Numbered from the stretch's first letter, positions 47,580-58,631 are shown. The stretch is DNA of 64,000 nt from Echinometra lucunter (GCA_029962745.1 CM057171.1:372750-436749), one strand, 5' to 3'. Numbers and translations are program-made. Notes: generated by a model from the letters alone, not told the origin.

Positions 47580-47694
47580 ACGGTAACCCCTTTTACCGGA
47601 GCTGGATTTCCTGTACCTCCTGCCTAAAGGAGATGGCAGATGTACAGTTCACAAGATCTCCAGGAAGCGAGTTCTAAAGAGGAATATGCAAGGG
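47580..47694 (-). pseudogene. Relic of a LINE ORF2 C-terminus (copy, split by hAT insertion)
   Basis: Third copy of the relic at 12060 and 40110. The sequence downstream on plus (CTTATGACAACAG) continues only after the hAT element at 48708. Confidence 0.45.
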
Positions 47695-47702
47695 CTTATG
47701 AC

Positions 47703-48495
47703 CAGTGGCGTAGACAGGTTCTTACACCTGGGGGGGGGGGGGGATGATTTGCCGTTCACGAGAAATCGAGGATCAATTTCGTATACAGATACACACACAC
47801 GCACCCGCACACACCTGCACAGACCCCATTACATGCAAGCAAGGGAGCCAAAAATTACCATTTTTCTGGTTTTCAATCGCATTTTCAAATAGAAATTCTA
47901 TATAATGAGTGAGTGAAGCGAGCGAGCCAAAAATAACCACTTTTCTGGTTTTCTATCGCATTTTCAAACAAAAATTCTAAAATAATGAGCGAGCAAAGCG
48001 AGCGAGCCAAAAATAGCGCTTTTCTGGTTTTAAATCACATTTTCAAATAGAAATTCTAACATATGATAGTTGTTTATGACAAATTATTAAAAATTTTATT
48101 GACAATTAATTCAAATATCATTTCTTCCTTAAAAAGTGAAGGGGGAATATTTGTACACGCTATCCCCCTCTTAAAAAAGTGGGGGATATATCCCCCCATC
48201 CCCCCGGGATTTACGCCAATGATGCACAGACATAAATAGAAGATATACGCACCGTGACAAACGAATATAGAATATGGACTGACACACATTATTGCATATT
48301 TGCATCACGCTATTTATCTTTTTTTTTTTTAATTTTGTTGTTACACCACTTCAGAAAAACTGTGACAGCACCGAAATTACCCCAAATGATATAACTACAT
48401 AAATCAGAATAACGATCGATATAGTTATGATAATAATCGTCATTTCAGTCACATTAACGATGATGATGATGATAACTATTATTATTATCATAGAC

Positions 48496-48541
<46 letters not shown>

Positions 48542-48707
48542 TGATGATAATAATACATTACTAATTATTATTATTATAACTATTGTTATTGCTGTTCCTA
48601 TCATTTCTAAACATGTTAATTCAGCTTAATTCCTTTCCTAAAACCTGGGGGGGGGATGCATACCCCTCATCCCCCCCCCCCCCCCCCCCCCGTTGTCTAC
48701 GCCCCTG
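47703..48707. mobile_element. hAT-like MITE, 1005 bp, 8-bp TSD
   Basis: CTTATGAC flanks both ends (47695-47702 and 48708-48715). Ends CAGTGGCGTAGACAGG and CGTTGTCTACGCCCCTG are inverted. The two paralogous loci (near 12175 and 40235) read GGGCTTATGACAACAG without the element, giving empty-site proof of insertion. Internally there are G and C runs, three 75-bp-scale modules with GAGCGAGCC + AAAAATA cores (about 47905-48030), a MITE-end-like GGGATTTACGCCAATG (48207) and (AAT)n at 48495-48560. No transposase. Confidence 0.88.
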
Positions 48708-49221
48708 CTTATGACAACAGCCTGTTCCCCATCTCCCTGATTTCAGCCCATGTTTAAAAAAAAATGTTCATTTAAAACCAATATGTTTAATGTTCGGATT
48801 TTTTAGCTGATTTTTTTTTTACTTCATGATTTGATCACACTGAATTATACATGTGGAGTATATGGAATACCATACATATATACATACAGCTGATGGTGCT
48901 CCCTTAAAAACACATACACCAGAGCTGACAACTTTCATGAAATGGTCCCCTGGGGACTTCTCCCGAAAAATCAATGTCCATTTGCTAACAATCATAAAAT
49001 TGCTATATGTCTAGAAATATTTGAACTACTACGACAAAATTGTCATGAATCAAATGAGCTTATCAAGCTGTTTAGAAATTTGATTTGTATATCGTTAGGG
49101 CTAAAGGCATGAAATTTGTGATAAGCTTTATTCTCATCACTTCTCACAACAAACTTTTCCTAGTCAATTTTTTTTTCGGTTGGGAATTTCAATATACGAC
49201 ACAAAGATTACTGCAATGCGG

Positions 49222-52200
49222 TTTGATTTTGATTTGATTTTATTGTTTACTTCTGCAATTACATCATTCGTATATAATACATTTTCCATAACATAACAAA
49301 CATAGTATATTGAGAATTTTTTTTTTTGGCATGAATCATAACTAAATGTACTAAAATTATCATTACAAACAAAACTGATCTCATACCAAATTAGTTAACA
49401 TTTACAATTTGCAGGAGAAGGATTGTCATCATAAGCAGATTGCTTGAAAAAATGACAACCCCAGGTTAGAACTCATTGATTAATATAATACATTAATACA
49501 GCAGAATCGATAAACAGTACATTTCATGAAAAACAGCAGTAATGTAATTTGAGCAGTGAAGATGGAGATGATAAGGATGAAGATGATGGTGAAATGGTGA
49601 AGATGAAGGCGATGGAGAGGATGATGGTGATGATGCTTTAATGATGACACATCGACACAGAAATTTTACTTCAAATATTCTGATATCAACATAGATTTAA
49701 CGTTTGCCTTAAATGAGTAAAGAGACGTGGATCTTTTTATAGATTCAGGTAGAGAGTTCCACAAATCAGGACCATGGTGTCTTATGGATCTCTGCGCAAT
49801 AAGCAATTTGGGGTTGATTAAATGGAAATTAGAAGAGTTCCGCGTAGGGTATGAATGGATAGATGTGTTCATAGTATAAAAATTGTGAAATGAAGGTGGG
49901 AGCATGTTATTTACGTATTTGAACATAAGCAGTAAGCTTTGAAATGAGTTTATGTCAAAAATAGTTAGAGTCTTTAGTTTATGGAATAATGGATTTGTGT
50001 GTGATAAATATTGCGAATTAGTACAAATTCGAATTGCTTTTTTCTGTAATAAGTATATTATATTAATTTTAGTTTTTGCACACGTTGCCCAAACTATATT
50101 GCAGTACGATATATACGGCAATATTAATGAATTGTATAGTAGAACGAGTGTAGTATGAGGAATTATGTTTTTCATTTTGTAAAGTACACCTACGTTTCTG
50201 GAGATGTTAGTAGTTATACAACGTATATGTTCATTCCAATTTAAATGTTCATCTATTGTGACACCTAAAAACTTTGTTTCTTTTTTCCTTTTGAGTGGAA
50301 TATTATCTATGCTTATGTCGTATGGAAACTCAGTAATATGTGAACTTATATGCGTAAAATACATAAAGTTTGTTTTGTCTATATTAAGTGAGAGCCTATT
50401 ACATTTAAACCATAAAGATAGTTTAGGTAATTCACGATTAAATGTATCTACTAAAGTTTCTAAGCTAGTGTTTGAACAAAAAATGTTTGTGTCATCGGCA
50501 AATAATACAAATGATAATAAAGGCGTTACAGTAGTCAAATCATTAATATATATAAGGAAAAGTAAGGGGCCAAGGATCGATCCTTGTGGAACTCCGCATT
50601 TTATTGACTGAAAGTTAGAAGAAATATTGTTGTGAGTGACATATTGTTTTCTATCAGACAAATAACTCTCAAACCATGATAGTGCGATTCCCCGAATTCC
50701 ATAATTTTCAAGTTTTTTAAGTAAAATCTGGTGGTCAAGAGTGTCGAATGCTTTGCTTAGGTCCATGAATACTCCTATTATGTGTTCTTTATTTGTCATT
50801 GCATTTGTAATTTTATCGTATATTTGTATTAAAGCCTGATCAGTTGAATGCCCTTTCCTGAATCCATATTGGTTTGGATTTAGAAACTGAAAAGTATCTA
50901 GGAACTTATAAAGTCTTTTGTAAATAATCTTCTCTAGTATTTTGGATATGCTGGGGAGAATAGAAATAGGCCTATAATTTGTTATTTCGTGTGGATTGTC
51001 TTTTTTTAAAACAGGATTTACCTTTGCAATTTTTAGGGAATCTGGACATTTACCGGTGCTGATCGACAGATTAAAAATATGACACAATGGAGAGACAATA
51101 TAATGTATGATCTGCTTAAGAAGGAACGTACTAATTCTATCATATCCCTGTGATTTGCTGGATTTGAGATTTTTTGTTATTTCAATTATTTCCTGAACAT
51201 TTGTGGGGTTAAAGAATAGGGAAGAATTGATGGGTGTGGGAAGAAATTTTGCAAAACTTTGGTTTGGTCTGGCAAGGTTGTTAGCCAAAGAGGGTCCTAT
51301 GTTAACGAAAAAGGAATTAAAGGTATCAGCTACATCATCTGAATTTATTGCAGCAGCATGAACTGTGAAATTGTCTTTAGGTAATACTTTGGGTTTCTTG
51401 CCAATCAAATCATTGATTATCTCCCATGTGGCTTTCATGTTTGATTTAACTTTGTTAAGTTTCTGGGAATAAAACAATTTGCGAGAAGCCCGAATTATAT
51501 TGGTTAGTCTATTTCTATAAGTTTTATATTTATTTTTGTTTTGAATAGAAGGGTTCTTTAAAAATGTCTTGTATAGTTTATTTCGGGTGTGTATGGATCG
51601 TAGAATAGCTTGAGTGATCCATGGCATTTTTGCTTTTCTTTTTTTGATAGGTGATAGAGGAAAATGTTTATCGTAATATTTCTGCAATTTTTGGTTAAAA
51701 TTTGTGTAAGCAATATCTGAATTTGACTCATTAAATACATCTAACCATTCCTCAATCGCAAGATCACTTTTAAACGATTCAATATTGATTGGTGTTTCTT
51801 TACTATACATTGTAGATTTAGGTGAATTTTCTTTTGAAATATCATTATCACATAATAAAAAAACCGGTAAATGATCAGCTATATCAGATATTATTAATCC
51901 GCTGGAAGTATCTCTGTTTAGTATGTTTGAAAATATGTTGTCGATAAGTGTTGATGAATGGCTATCAATTCTGGTCGGTTGATCTATGTGGGGATAATAA
52001 CCAAATGAATGCATAGTGTGCAGGAATAAATCGTTTTCATTATTTTGGGATAACAGGTCAATGTTAAAATCACCCATTAAATATATTTGTTTATCTTCTT
52101 TTGTTATGGTATGAAGGCATGTTTCAAGCTCTTCGCAAAATAAATTTGCATTGCCATGAGGGGGTCTGTAAACTAACCCAATAATTATATTTTTGCCTTT

Positions 52201-52600
52201 CGGCTTCATGATTTCTAAGAATAAAGTTTCACTTTGTTTTAATGATATTTCTTTTCTTATTTTAAACTGCAAATGTTCATTGATGTAAAATGCTACACCA
52301 CCTCCTCTTTGATCTTCGCGATCTCGCCTAATAAGATTATAGTTTTGCAAGTTGAATATGTTAGGTGAATTATTATGAAGCCATGTTTCCGTGACACCAA
52401 TAATGGAGAATTTGAAATTATTTAGAGTAAAGAGTAATGATTCCAATGATTCAAAGTTTTTGTTCAAACTTCGGGCATTAACGTGAAGCAAACTGAATTT
52501 GTGTTCTGTGTCTCTAAATTTAGAAGTAAAATCTTCAGTTGAGTAATATTTATTACATGATGCATTGTTTGTATTGAAAATAGAAAACATGTCTATGTCA
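49222..52600 (-). mobile_element. LINE-B, CR1/Jockey-type element with intact ORF2
   Basis: The 3' tail (plus strand GTTTGATTTTGATTTGATTT) is inserted into the duplicated gene flank; the interrupted flank resumes at 54317 (GGCATAAGCC). The 3' UTR contains an irregular GAT/GAA-rich stretch (49560-49640), shared with LINE-C. The element's 5' limit is uncertain: sequence from 52600 to 54316 may be its 5' UTR. No ORF1 was found. No target duplication was identified. Confidence 0.8.
49666..52590 (-). CDS. LINE-B ORF2: endonuclease-reverse transcriptase, open
   Basis: A 974-codon uninterrupted frame. Residues 30-245 form an AP-type endonuclease: HVNARSLN (N38), VTETW (E68), GGGVAFYI, LMGDFNIDLL (D174, N176), SDIADHLP (D236, H240). 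The RT follows, with NYRPISILPS, GFRKGHSTDQAL, FMDLSKAFDTLDHQILL, CGVPQGSILGPLLF, the catalytic FADD at 697-700, then a thumb-like region and the C-terminal LWNSLPESIK motif. All expected catalytic residues are visible, so it may be enzymatically competent. It is not part of the TRIM gene family; it merely sits in that family's duplicated flank. Confidence 0.92.
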   Translation of the reverse strand: MFSIFNTNNASCNKYYSTEDFTSKFRDTEHKFSLLHVNARSLNKNFESLESLLFTLNNFKFSIIGVTETWLHNNSPNIFNLQNYNLIRRDREDQRGGGVAFYINEHLQFKIRKEISLKQSETLFLEIMKPKGKNIIIGLVYRPPHGNANLFCEELETCLHTITKEDKQIYLMGDFNIDLLSQNNENDLFLHTMHSFGYYPHIDQPTRIDSHSSTLIDNIFSNILNRDTSSGLIISDIADHLPVFLLCDNDISKENSPKSTMYSKETPINIESFKSDLAIEEWLDVFNESNSDIAYTNFNQKLQKYYDKHFPLSPIKKRKAKMPWITQAILRSIHTRNKLYKTFLKNPSIQNKNKYKTYRNRLTNIIRASRKLFYSQKLNKVKSNMKATWEIINDLIGKKPKVLPKDNFTVHAAAINSDDVADTFNSFFVNIGPSLANNLARPNQSFAKFLPTPINSSLFFNPTNVQEIIEITKNLKSSKSQGYDRISTFLLKQIIHYIVSPLCHIFNLSISTGKCPDSLKIAKVNPVLKKDNPHEITNYRPISILPSISKILEKIIYKRLYKFLDTFQFLNPNQYGFRKGHSTDQALIQIYDKITNAMTNKEHIIGVFMDLSKAFDTLDHQILLKKLENYGIRGIALSWFESYLSDRKQYVTHNNISSNFQSIKCGVPQGSILGPLLFLIYINDLTTVTPLLSFVLFADDTNIFCSNTSLETLVDTFNRELPKLSLWFKCNRLSLNIDKTNFMYFTHISSHITEFPYDISIDNIPLKRKKETKFLGVTIDEHLNWNEHIRCITTNISRNVGVLYKMKNIIPHTTLVLLYNSLILPYISYCNIVWATCAKTKINIIYLLQKKAIRICTNSQYLSHTNPLFHKLKTLTIFDINSFQSLLLMFKYVNNMLPPSFHNFYTMNTSIHSYPTRNSSNFHLINPKLLIAQRSIRHHGPDLWNSLPESIKRSTSLYSFKANVKSMLISEYLK

Positions 52601-52690
52601 TTACTCGTGAAGAAAAAATGATATTACCAAGATTTTAAGATCGAAGATATGATAACTGGTTTGTATGTAAATTTTCTGTGCCGTAACAGT

Positions 52691-52805
52691 ATGATGACGG
52701 TGATAATGGTGATGATGATGGTGGTGGTGGTGGTGGTGATGATGATGATGATGATGGTGGTGGTGATGATGATGATGATGATGGTGGTGGTGATGATGAT
52801 GACAA
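52691..52805. repeat. (GAT/GGT)n microsatellite 5' of LINE-B ORF2
   Basis: Alternating GAT and GGT trinucleotide blocks about 100 bp upstream of ORF2. Comparable in position to the run in LINE-A (19313-19384). Confidence 0.9.
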
Positions 52806-52909
52806 TGATAGCAAATCATACGGGAGGTCAATGAAGTCATAACCTGCGAGCATCTGGCCACCTTTACGTTAACAGAAAGTAGAACCAGAATTGTTGTAAT
52901 CACAAAAGT

Positions 52910-54101
52910 GAATAAAGAAATGAAACCTGTCTAAATAATTCTATAAAAATTTCTCGATAAACCTTGGTCAAAGAACCAAACATAAATTAAAAAGAATAGT
53001 AAAAATCGGAATACATGCAGTGTAAAATTGCGGGTAACAGATCGATTAAATTCAGTATAGGTATTAAAGAGCATTTCATGTTGGATTACAATTAACGAAA
53101 TTAAGCAAACATGTGGTGAGAATCAAGGCTAGTACAATGCCTTTGAGAAAAATGGATACAGAGACAGTTATATACTAAAATGATTTAAAATGAATACCAC
53201 TGAGCATGTACTTGCAAGATATTGACAGCAAAAAGTATTTAAAGGCTCCTTCGTATATTGAAAATAAATTAGACAAACTGTTTTTTCCTACATTACAATA
53301 CCTGTAATCGGTTCGATTGACTTTACCTGTGTTGTAATGTTAAATTTTGTTATGTATTAATTTAATAGATTGCAATATCACCAAAGGTAAAAATAAAGCA
53401 GGCATCAAGCCGTCCAGAATGCAAAGAGTGTACGTAATGGTGAACTTGGCAGCAATCGATTGCTGGTAATCAAATAGTAAGCCATTAATCTTGAAAGTTA
53501 TTTTCTCAAGTGTGAATTCCAGCAATCGATTGTAAGTATTTCTTTAGCCATTACATATTTTGAATCATTATGTACTTTAATGAATGAAAAAAAATTGTCC
53601 ATTCAATACAAAATGGTTGAGAAATTCATCATGAGTCGAAACCCATACATGGCAACATTACAAACACAAGTTGGTACTTTTTATCACTATATCGATGTAA
53701 ATTTCGTTGGTAAATTTATAAGTGCTAGTAATCGATTGGAAGTATTCAACTCACTCTAGCATACAGGCTAAAACCAAAACAGTCCAAAACATGTACAGGC
53801 ACACATCCTGGATCATTTTATTTTTTCTTTTGGTGTATGAAAACATGTAGACCATTTCGTAAAAAGGATTGAGAAAATCACACATGGCAACATCACAACA
53901 GGTAAGTTGGTGCTTTTCACTTTACACATATTCTATATTGATATAAATTTATAATAGAGTTGATTCACAATCTTCTTTATTATCGTCAAAGGCGAAAATA
54001 AAGAAGGCATCAAGCCATCTAGAATGCAAAAAGTGTATGGAACTGTGAACCTGGCAGCAATCGATTGCCGGTAATCGAATAGCAAGTCATTAATCTTGAG
54101 G

Positions 54102-54143
<42 letters not shown>

Positions 54144-54316
54144 CAAGTGGAAGTTACAGCAATCGATTGTAAGTATTCGAATTTGTTTAGCCTTTACATA
54201 TCTTGACAAACCAAAGTAACTACCTGTAATCGATTGTACAAGTTCAATTGACTTTACCTGCATTGTAATACTAAACTTTGCTAGGAATTGACTTCGAAAA
54301 TTGCAATATCACCAAA
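52910..54316. repeat. Shuffled direct repeats rich in AATCGATT palindromes
   Basis: Three kinds of block recur in the same orientation but in changed order: P (53295-53390 and 54225-54316; TTGACTTTACCTG..TTGCAATATCACCAAAGG), Q (53390-53545 and 53985-54180; AGGCATCAAGCC..TCTAGAATGCAAA type), and S (about 53605-53745 and 53865-53980; CATGGCAACAT..AAGTTGGT). CAATCGATTG-like palindromes lie at 53450-53465, 53523, 53729, 54057, 54159 and 54237. A T homopolymer covers about 54105-54143. Possibly the 5' UTR of LINE-B. Confidence 0.6.
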
Positions 54317-55045
54317 GGCATAAGCCATTGCATATTTTCAAGCAATGTTGTATAGGGTCTGATATAAGTGAACGAAAATGTGTCAATGCTACCAAGCTAC
54401 CACGCCCGTTACACTCTTTTTCTCGCTCAGTGACTTAATGTCAAGTCTAATGGTTATGAAGGCCTATATTATACAGTATGTTTAGAGTATGTTATATGCT
54501 TCCAGTAATAACTACGTTAAACCCATTAATCCGCCATTCTTAGTCATGACAGTTTGCTCCTTATGACTACTTTTTTGTGATATTATAATGTCTTATATAA
54601 TCCATAACATACTAATCACAATGATGATACAATAAGGCATAAACTTTTTTACAGCTCTAGTGAACTTATAACGAAAGTCGAAAGGAATTTACATGATATC
54701 TTTTCATACATAGAACCTAAACACATGATAGATAGATTCATAGACCGTGCTGATCATAAGAAGAAAGCTATCTCTTTACGTGACATTGCGAGAGTCAGTA
54801 TATGTACCTCTAACACAGACATGAAATATACAGAGTAAAGAATAATTTACATGTTTCTAGTTAGGAGAGGTGTGTATACAGGCACTTGATATTATCAATG
54901 AAGTGAGCAGTTTGTAAGTTATAGGGATAGTTACTGCATAATAAACAAGGGGATATGAAGCAAAGGTCTGTATGGAATAGATCTAGAGCAGATATGGAGA
55001 TGGCTTTTACAAATCACACGTAATTGTGATGTACAGACTGTCACA
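54317..55045 (-). repeat. Orphan 3' flank of a lost TRIM-like unit
   Basis: Continues the flank module interrupted by LINE-B and runs to ACAAATCACACGTAAT, the sequence lying just downstream of the TAA codon in genes A and C. Homology stops about 15 bp short of where the stop codon should be, and no propeller exon follows. A remnant of a fifth unit. Confidence 0.65.
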
Positions 55046-56000
55046 TTTTTTATTATTTGTATGTTTTTGTTTAACAGAATTAGGAACGATCACACTTATT
55101 CACAACGAAATTGGAGATGATTAAAAAAAAAAACTAATACAAATACAAACAGTGGCAGGCATATAATTCACATGGGCAAAATTTCATAGGAAACATTAAT
55201 TTGCTGTTTTTCATAAAATTGGCTACATCCCCAGAAATATTTGTGCGCTATGATCCCTTTGATATCATACAAAAAAAGCTTATTGATTTTATTTGACTAC
55301 ATGCCGTGACAGGTGAAGTAATTTTAGGCATGATTCTGTTTAAAAAGATTTTCCTTTTTTGCAAATATTTGCACATATTTTGAGCTGATTATTTCTCCCC
55401 TAAGCATTTCATATCAGATTTTGTTGTCGATGAAATTTTGATGAACGTCCATCAAAGGTCCATGAGTCATGGCATATTTTAAAACAATGTATTACAGGGG
55501 TCTGAAAAATCGGACGAAAGTAATATGATACACAAACCGCCATGCCCATTGCACTCCTTAATTATACATGCTCAGTAACCAATGTCATGTCTAATAATCG
55601 TTATCATGTATTATGTTTAGTGCATGATTATGAACTACTTTTGATATGTATGTTAGACTGATAATTCCAAACGAACATGATTATTTTCAAAATGGCAGAC
55701 ACGACAGCTAGCTCATTAATACCCCCCCCCCTACTTTTTCTAATGGTACGTTTTGTGTAAAGCGGGCAAAATACAATGATGATACAATAAGGCACACTGT
55801 ACTTGTAAGAAAAGGAATGATATTATGTACGTAAATACAGATAATGGACACACGATAGACGGATTCATGGACTATGCTAGTCAACATCTTAATAATTTCA
55901 AGAAAGCTTTATGATTTTCTGCGGTGGATTGCGATAGTCAGTATGTCTCCTAACATAGACACAAAATATAAGAACACCATATACAGGGCAAAGGGTAATT
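55046..56000 (-). repeat. Older, diverged 3' flank module
   Basis: After about 35 bp of unrelated sequence, clear but diverged similarity to the flank module resumes: CATAAAATTGGCTACATCCC..AGAAATATTTG (55218), CATTGCACTCC..GCTCAGTAACCAATGTCATGTCTAAT (55548) and GATAGACGGATTCATGGACTA (55852). It ends at a gap, in which a more divergent propeller exon could lie. Confidence 0.55.
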
Positions 56001-56500
56001 NNNNNNNNNNNNNNNNNNNNNNNNNNNNNNNNNNNNNNNNNNNNNNNNNNNNNNNNNNNNNNNNNNNNNNNNNNNNNNNNNNNNNNNNNNNNNNNNNNNN
56101 NNNNNNNNNNNNNNNNNNNNNNNNNNNNNNNNNNNNNNNNNNNNNNNNNNNNNNNNNNNNNNNNNNNNNNNNNNNNNNNNNNNNNNNNNNNNNNNNNNNN
56201 NNNNNNNNNNNNNNNNNNNNNNNNNNNNNNNNNNNNNNNNNNNNNNNNNNNNNNNNNNNNNNNNNNNNNNNNNNNNNNNNNNNNNNNNNNNNNNNNNNNN
56301 NNNNNNNNNNNNNNNNNNNNNNNNNNNNNNNNNNNNNNNNNNNNNNNNNNNNNNNNNNNNNNNNNNNNNNNNNNNNNNNNNNNNNNNNNNNNNNNNNNNN
56401 NNNNNNNNNNNNNNNNNNNNNNNNNNNNNNNNNNNNNNNNNNNNNNNNNNNNNNNNNNNNNNNNNNNNNNNNNNNNNNNNNNNNNNNNNNNNNNNNNNNN
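56001..56500. other. Assembly gap, 500 N
   Basis: Exactly 500 N. The left flank is the diverged TRIM flank; the right flank is unrelated. Confidence 0.98.
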
Positions 56501-57852
56501 CTACCATTGCTATTTTACATTCATAGCAGTCTTAGATTGGCTTAATGTCTAATTGCCACTTTGTTGCCCCTGTCCCCTGCCTCCCCACCCCCCACAGGCC
56601 AAAGAATGACAGAAGAAGAAAGAAGAGAGAGAAGAAGAGAGAGAGAGAGAGAGTAGTAAGATAGAGAGAGAGGGGAAGACGAGAGAGGGTAGAGAGAGCG
56701 GGGGTGAGAGATAGTAAGAGCGCTCGGGCGAGATGCTCTCGAGGCTTAACAGAAGAGGATAGAACAAGATAGAAGATGAGTAAAGCCATCCCTCATCTAA
56801 ACATGACAGACTAAAAATGTAAACTTTAACGAAATCTGATAGTGAATATCAACTCCATATCTTAGTACTTTCCTTGATAAACAGTGATAAACCACAATAC
56901 AACACAGCGGGCTAGAGCAGAACTTCGTTCTGATGAAGACCCACCTATTGAAACTGGTTGAAAGGCCTGTGGATCAGAGAGAACTACCACGGCACAAATG
57001 CTTAAACATGTTTATATCAGGATAGGCTTATCACTTACTTCTAAGGATGTTTATCCAGGATATTTCTCGTTCGACGTAACTTCATGCAGATTCCACAGTT
57101 CACTTCATGACAGCAGTACATGTACTTTTTATCACGTGACCTATCCTTGGTCAATAATTATTGCAGGGCGAATTTGAAGTTTCCCGTTTCTAAAGCCCCC
57201 CCCCCCCTTCTCTCTCTCTCTCTCTCTCTCTCTTACTTTCTTCATCCTTTTCTCCCACGTTCTCTATATTCGTGCGATGAGACTGCTATGAACAGGAGCT
57301 AGCACAAAGATAGAATTAGTCAAGATAAGTTTACATGGTAAAAGCAACATTTTTTTCTGTGTATTCATTCATGTATTTGCTTCGTAATGGTTTAGGTGAG
57401 AACAAGCTATTAGGGTATTTACGTTCTGCAAGTACATGTAGTTCTGCAACCAGTTCTAAGGGGTCAGATTTTGCATTTGAAATAAATTTAGAATATAGCT
57501 TTATGTACACATTGTGGGATTATTGCTAGATGATTTCTGTGTTCATAGACACTATGTATATTTTGATACTCAAATGATATGTTATATTCATAAACTTTAT
57601 TTTCCTCATAACATAAAGGAACAAGCTTGATAAAATTCAACTAAAAGGATAATTTCCCACGCAGTGAGAGATCCCTTTACGATTTCGGGCAGAAAAACAA
57701 ATTTGAACAGGAGATGATAACAATGATTCCTTTTCAACCTTACACAGTGTTATGAATGCTTCCACAAATCTTGCCTTTGCTTTTCAATTTGAGCGAAATG
57801 CATGGCGGTTGGGTTTTTCCACGCAAAGTTATTTAATCGATTACAGCTCGTT
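56501..57852. repeat. Gene-free interval with GA and TC microsatellites
   Basis: (GA)n-rich sequence at about 56600-56700 and C9 followed by (TC)n at 57195-57232. A short hairpin CAGAACTTCGTTCTG lies at 56918. No coding frame with protein-like composition, no RNA gene recognised. Confidence 0.5.
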
Positions 57853-58287
57853 TTTATTCCGAAGGTTCGTTATTCCGATGGTTTGTTATTCCGAAGGTTC
57901 ATTTGTACGGAGGTTCATTATTACGAAGTCTCGTTATTCCGAAGGTTCGTTAATCCGAAAACGAAATAGGATTCGTTATTCCGAAGGTTCGTTAGTCCGA
58001 AAATGAAATAAGGTTCGTTGGTTCGTTAGTTCGTTATTGTTACTTTCGGACTAACAAACCTTATCTCATTTCCGGATTAACGAACCTTCGGAATAACGAA
58101 CCCTTATTTCATTTTCGAAATAACGAACCTTCGGAATAAAGAACCTAATTTATTATTTTTTTTTCGGAATAACACCAAAAATGTTCGGATTAAAGAAGCC
58201 TTTTTCATTTTCGGAAAAATGAAAAAAAAAATTGCGTGTTCCGGAATAACGAACCTTCGGAATAACAAACCTTCGGAATAACGAACG
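57853..58287. repeat. Foldback element built of TTATTCCGAAGGTTCG units
   Basis: The unit GTTATTCCGAAGGTTC recurs many times in forward orientation (57855-58005) and as its complement GAACCTTCGGAATAAC (58080-58285), giving a long imperfect hairpin with a short centre (about 58010-58060). It ends beside (CA)n(CT)n at 58288-58320. No coding capacity. Confidence 0.75.
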
Positions 58288-58494
58288 TCACACACACACA
58301 CACACTCTCTCTCTCCCTCCCTCCTTCCATTTCTCGCTCTCTGTTTCCCCCTTTGCTACCCCTCCTCCCTGCCCTCCTTCTCTGTCGCTCTAAACATTTT
58401 TACTTTTTTTTTTGGGGGGGGGGGGTGCCGAACAGAGTTGCCGATGGCCTCATTCTTGCAGAATGCTTCTTTCATGTCTGTTAAATATAAACTG

Positions 58495-58631
58495 GGGAGT
58501 GTTTCATGGAGAGTCTTGTCGGTGATTTTCACTAACTAATTTCCTGTCAGCCAACCAGATGCGAAGATTTTCCGTAGCTTATAACAGTTGTCAGTGAAAA
58601 TCACTGACAAAACTCTTCATGAAACGCTCCC
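58495..58631. mobile_element. MITE, 137 bp, CTG/ATG flanks
   Basis: Inverted ends GGGAGTGTTTCATGGAGAG / CTCTTCATGAAACGCTCCC, with inner pairing GTCGGTGATTTTCACT against AGTGAAAATCACTGAC. Flanked by CTG (58492-58494) and ATG (58632-58634). It shares the interior phrase CAGCCAACCAGATGCGAAGA with the element at 62095 (CAGCCAATCAGATGCAAGGA). Confidence 0.68.

Larger units (their letters stand above)
45923..49221 (-). repeat. Intergenic duplicated segment, third copy
   Basis: Homologous to 10250-12780 and 38336-40850, plus one extra partial flank module (46516-46640: AGGCGGTTGGCATAAGCC, AATAAGTGAATAAATGTC). It carries the TA-type MITE (47091), lacks the CTG-type MITE (empty site 47486), and is interrupted by a hAT MITE (47703-48707) and then by LINE-B at 49222. 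Confidence 0.7.

Noticed and set aside
52691..52805. Possible His-rich protein or CRISPR-like spaced repeat
   Set aside because: It is a GAT/GGT microsatellite with no spacers; eukaryotic context.
56918..56965. CTGATGA...GAAA string resembling a hammerhead ribozyme core, as found in Penelope-like elements
   Set aside because: No stem II or stem I pairing could be drawn, and the nearby CAGAACTTCGTTCTG hairpin competes with the core.
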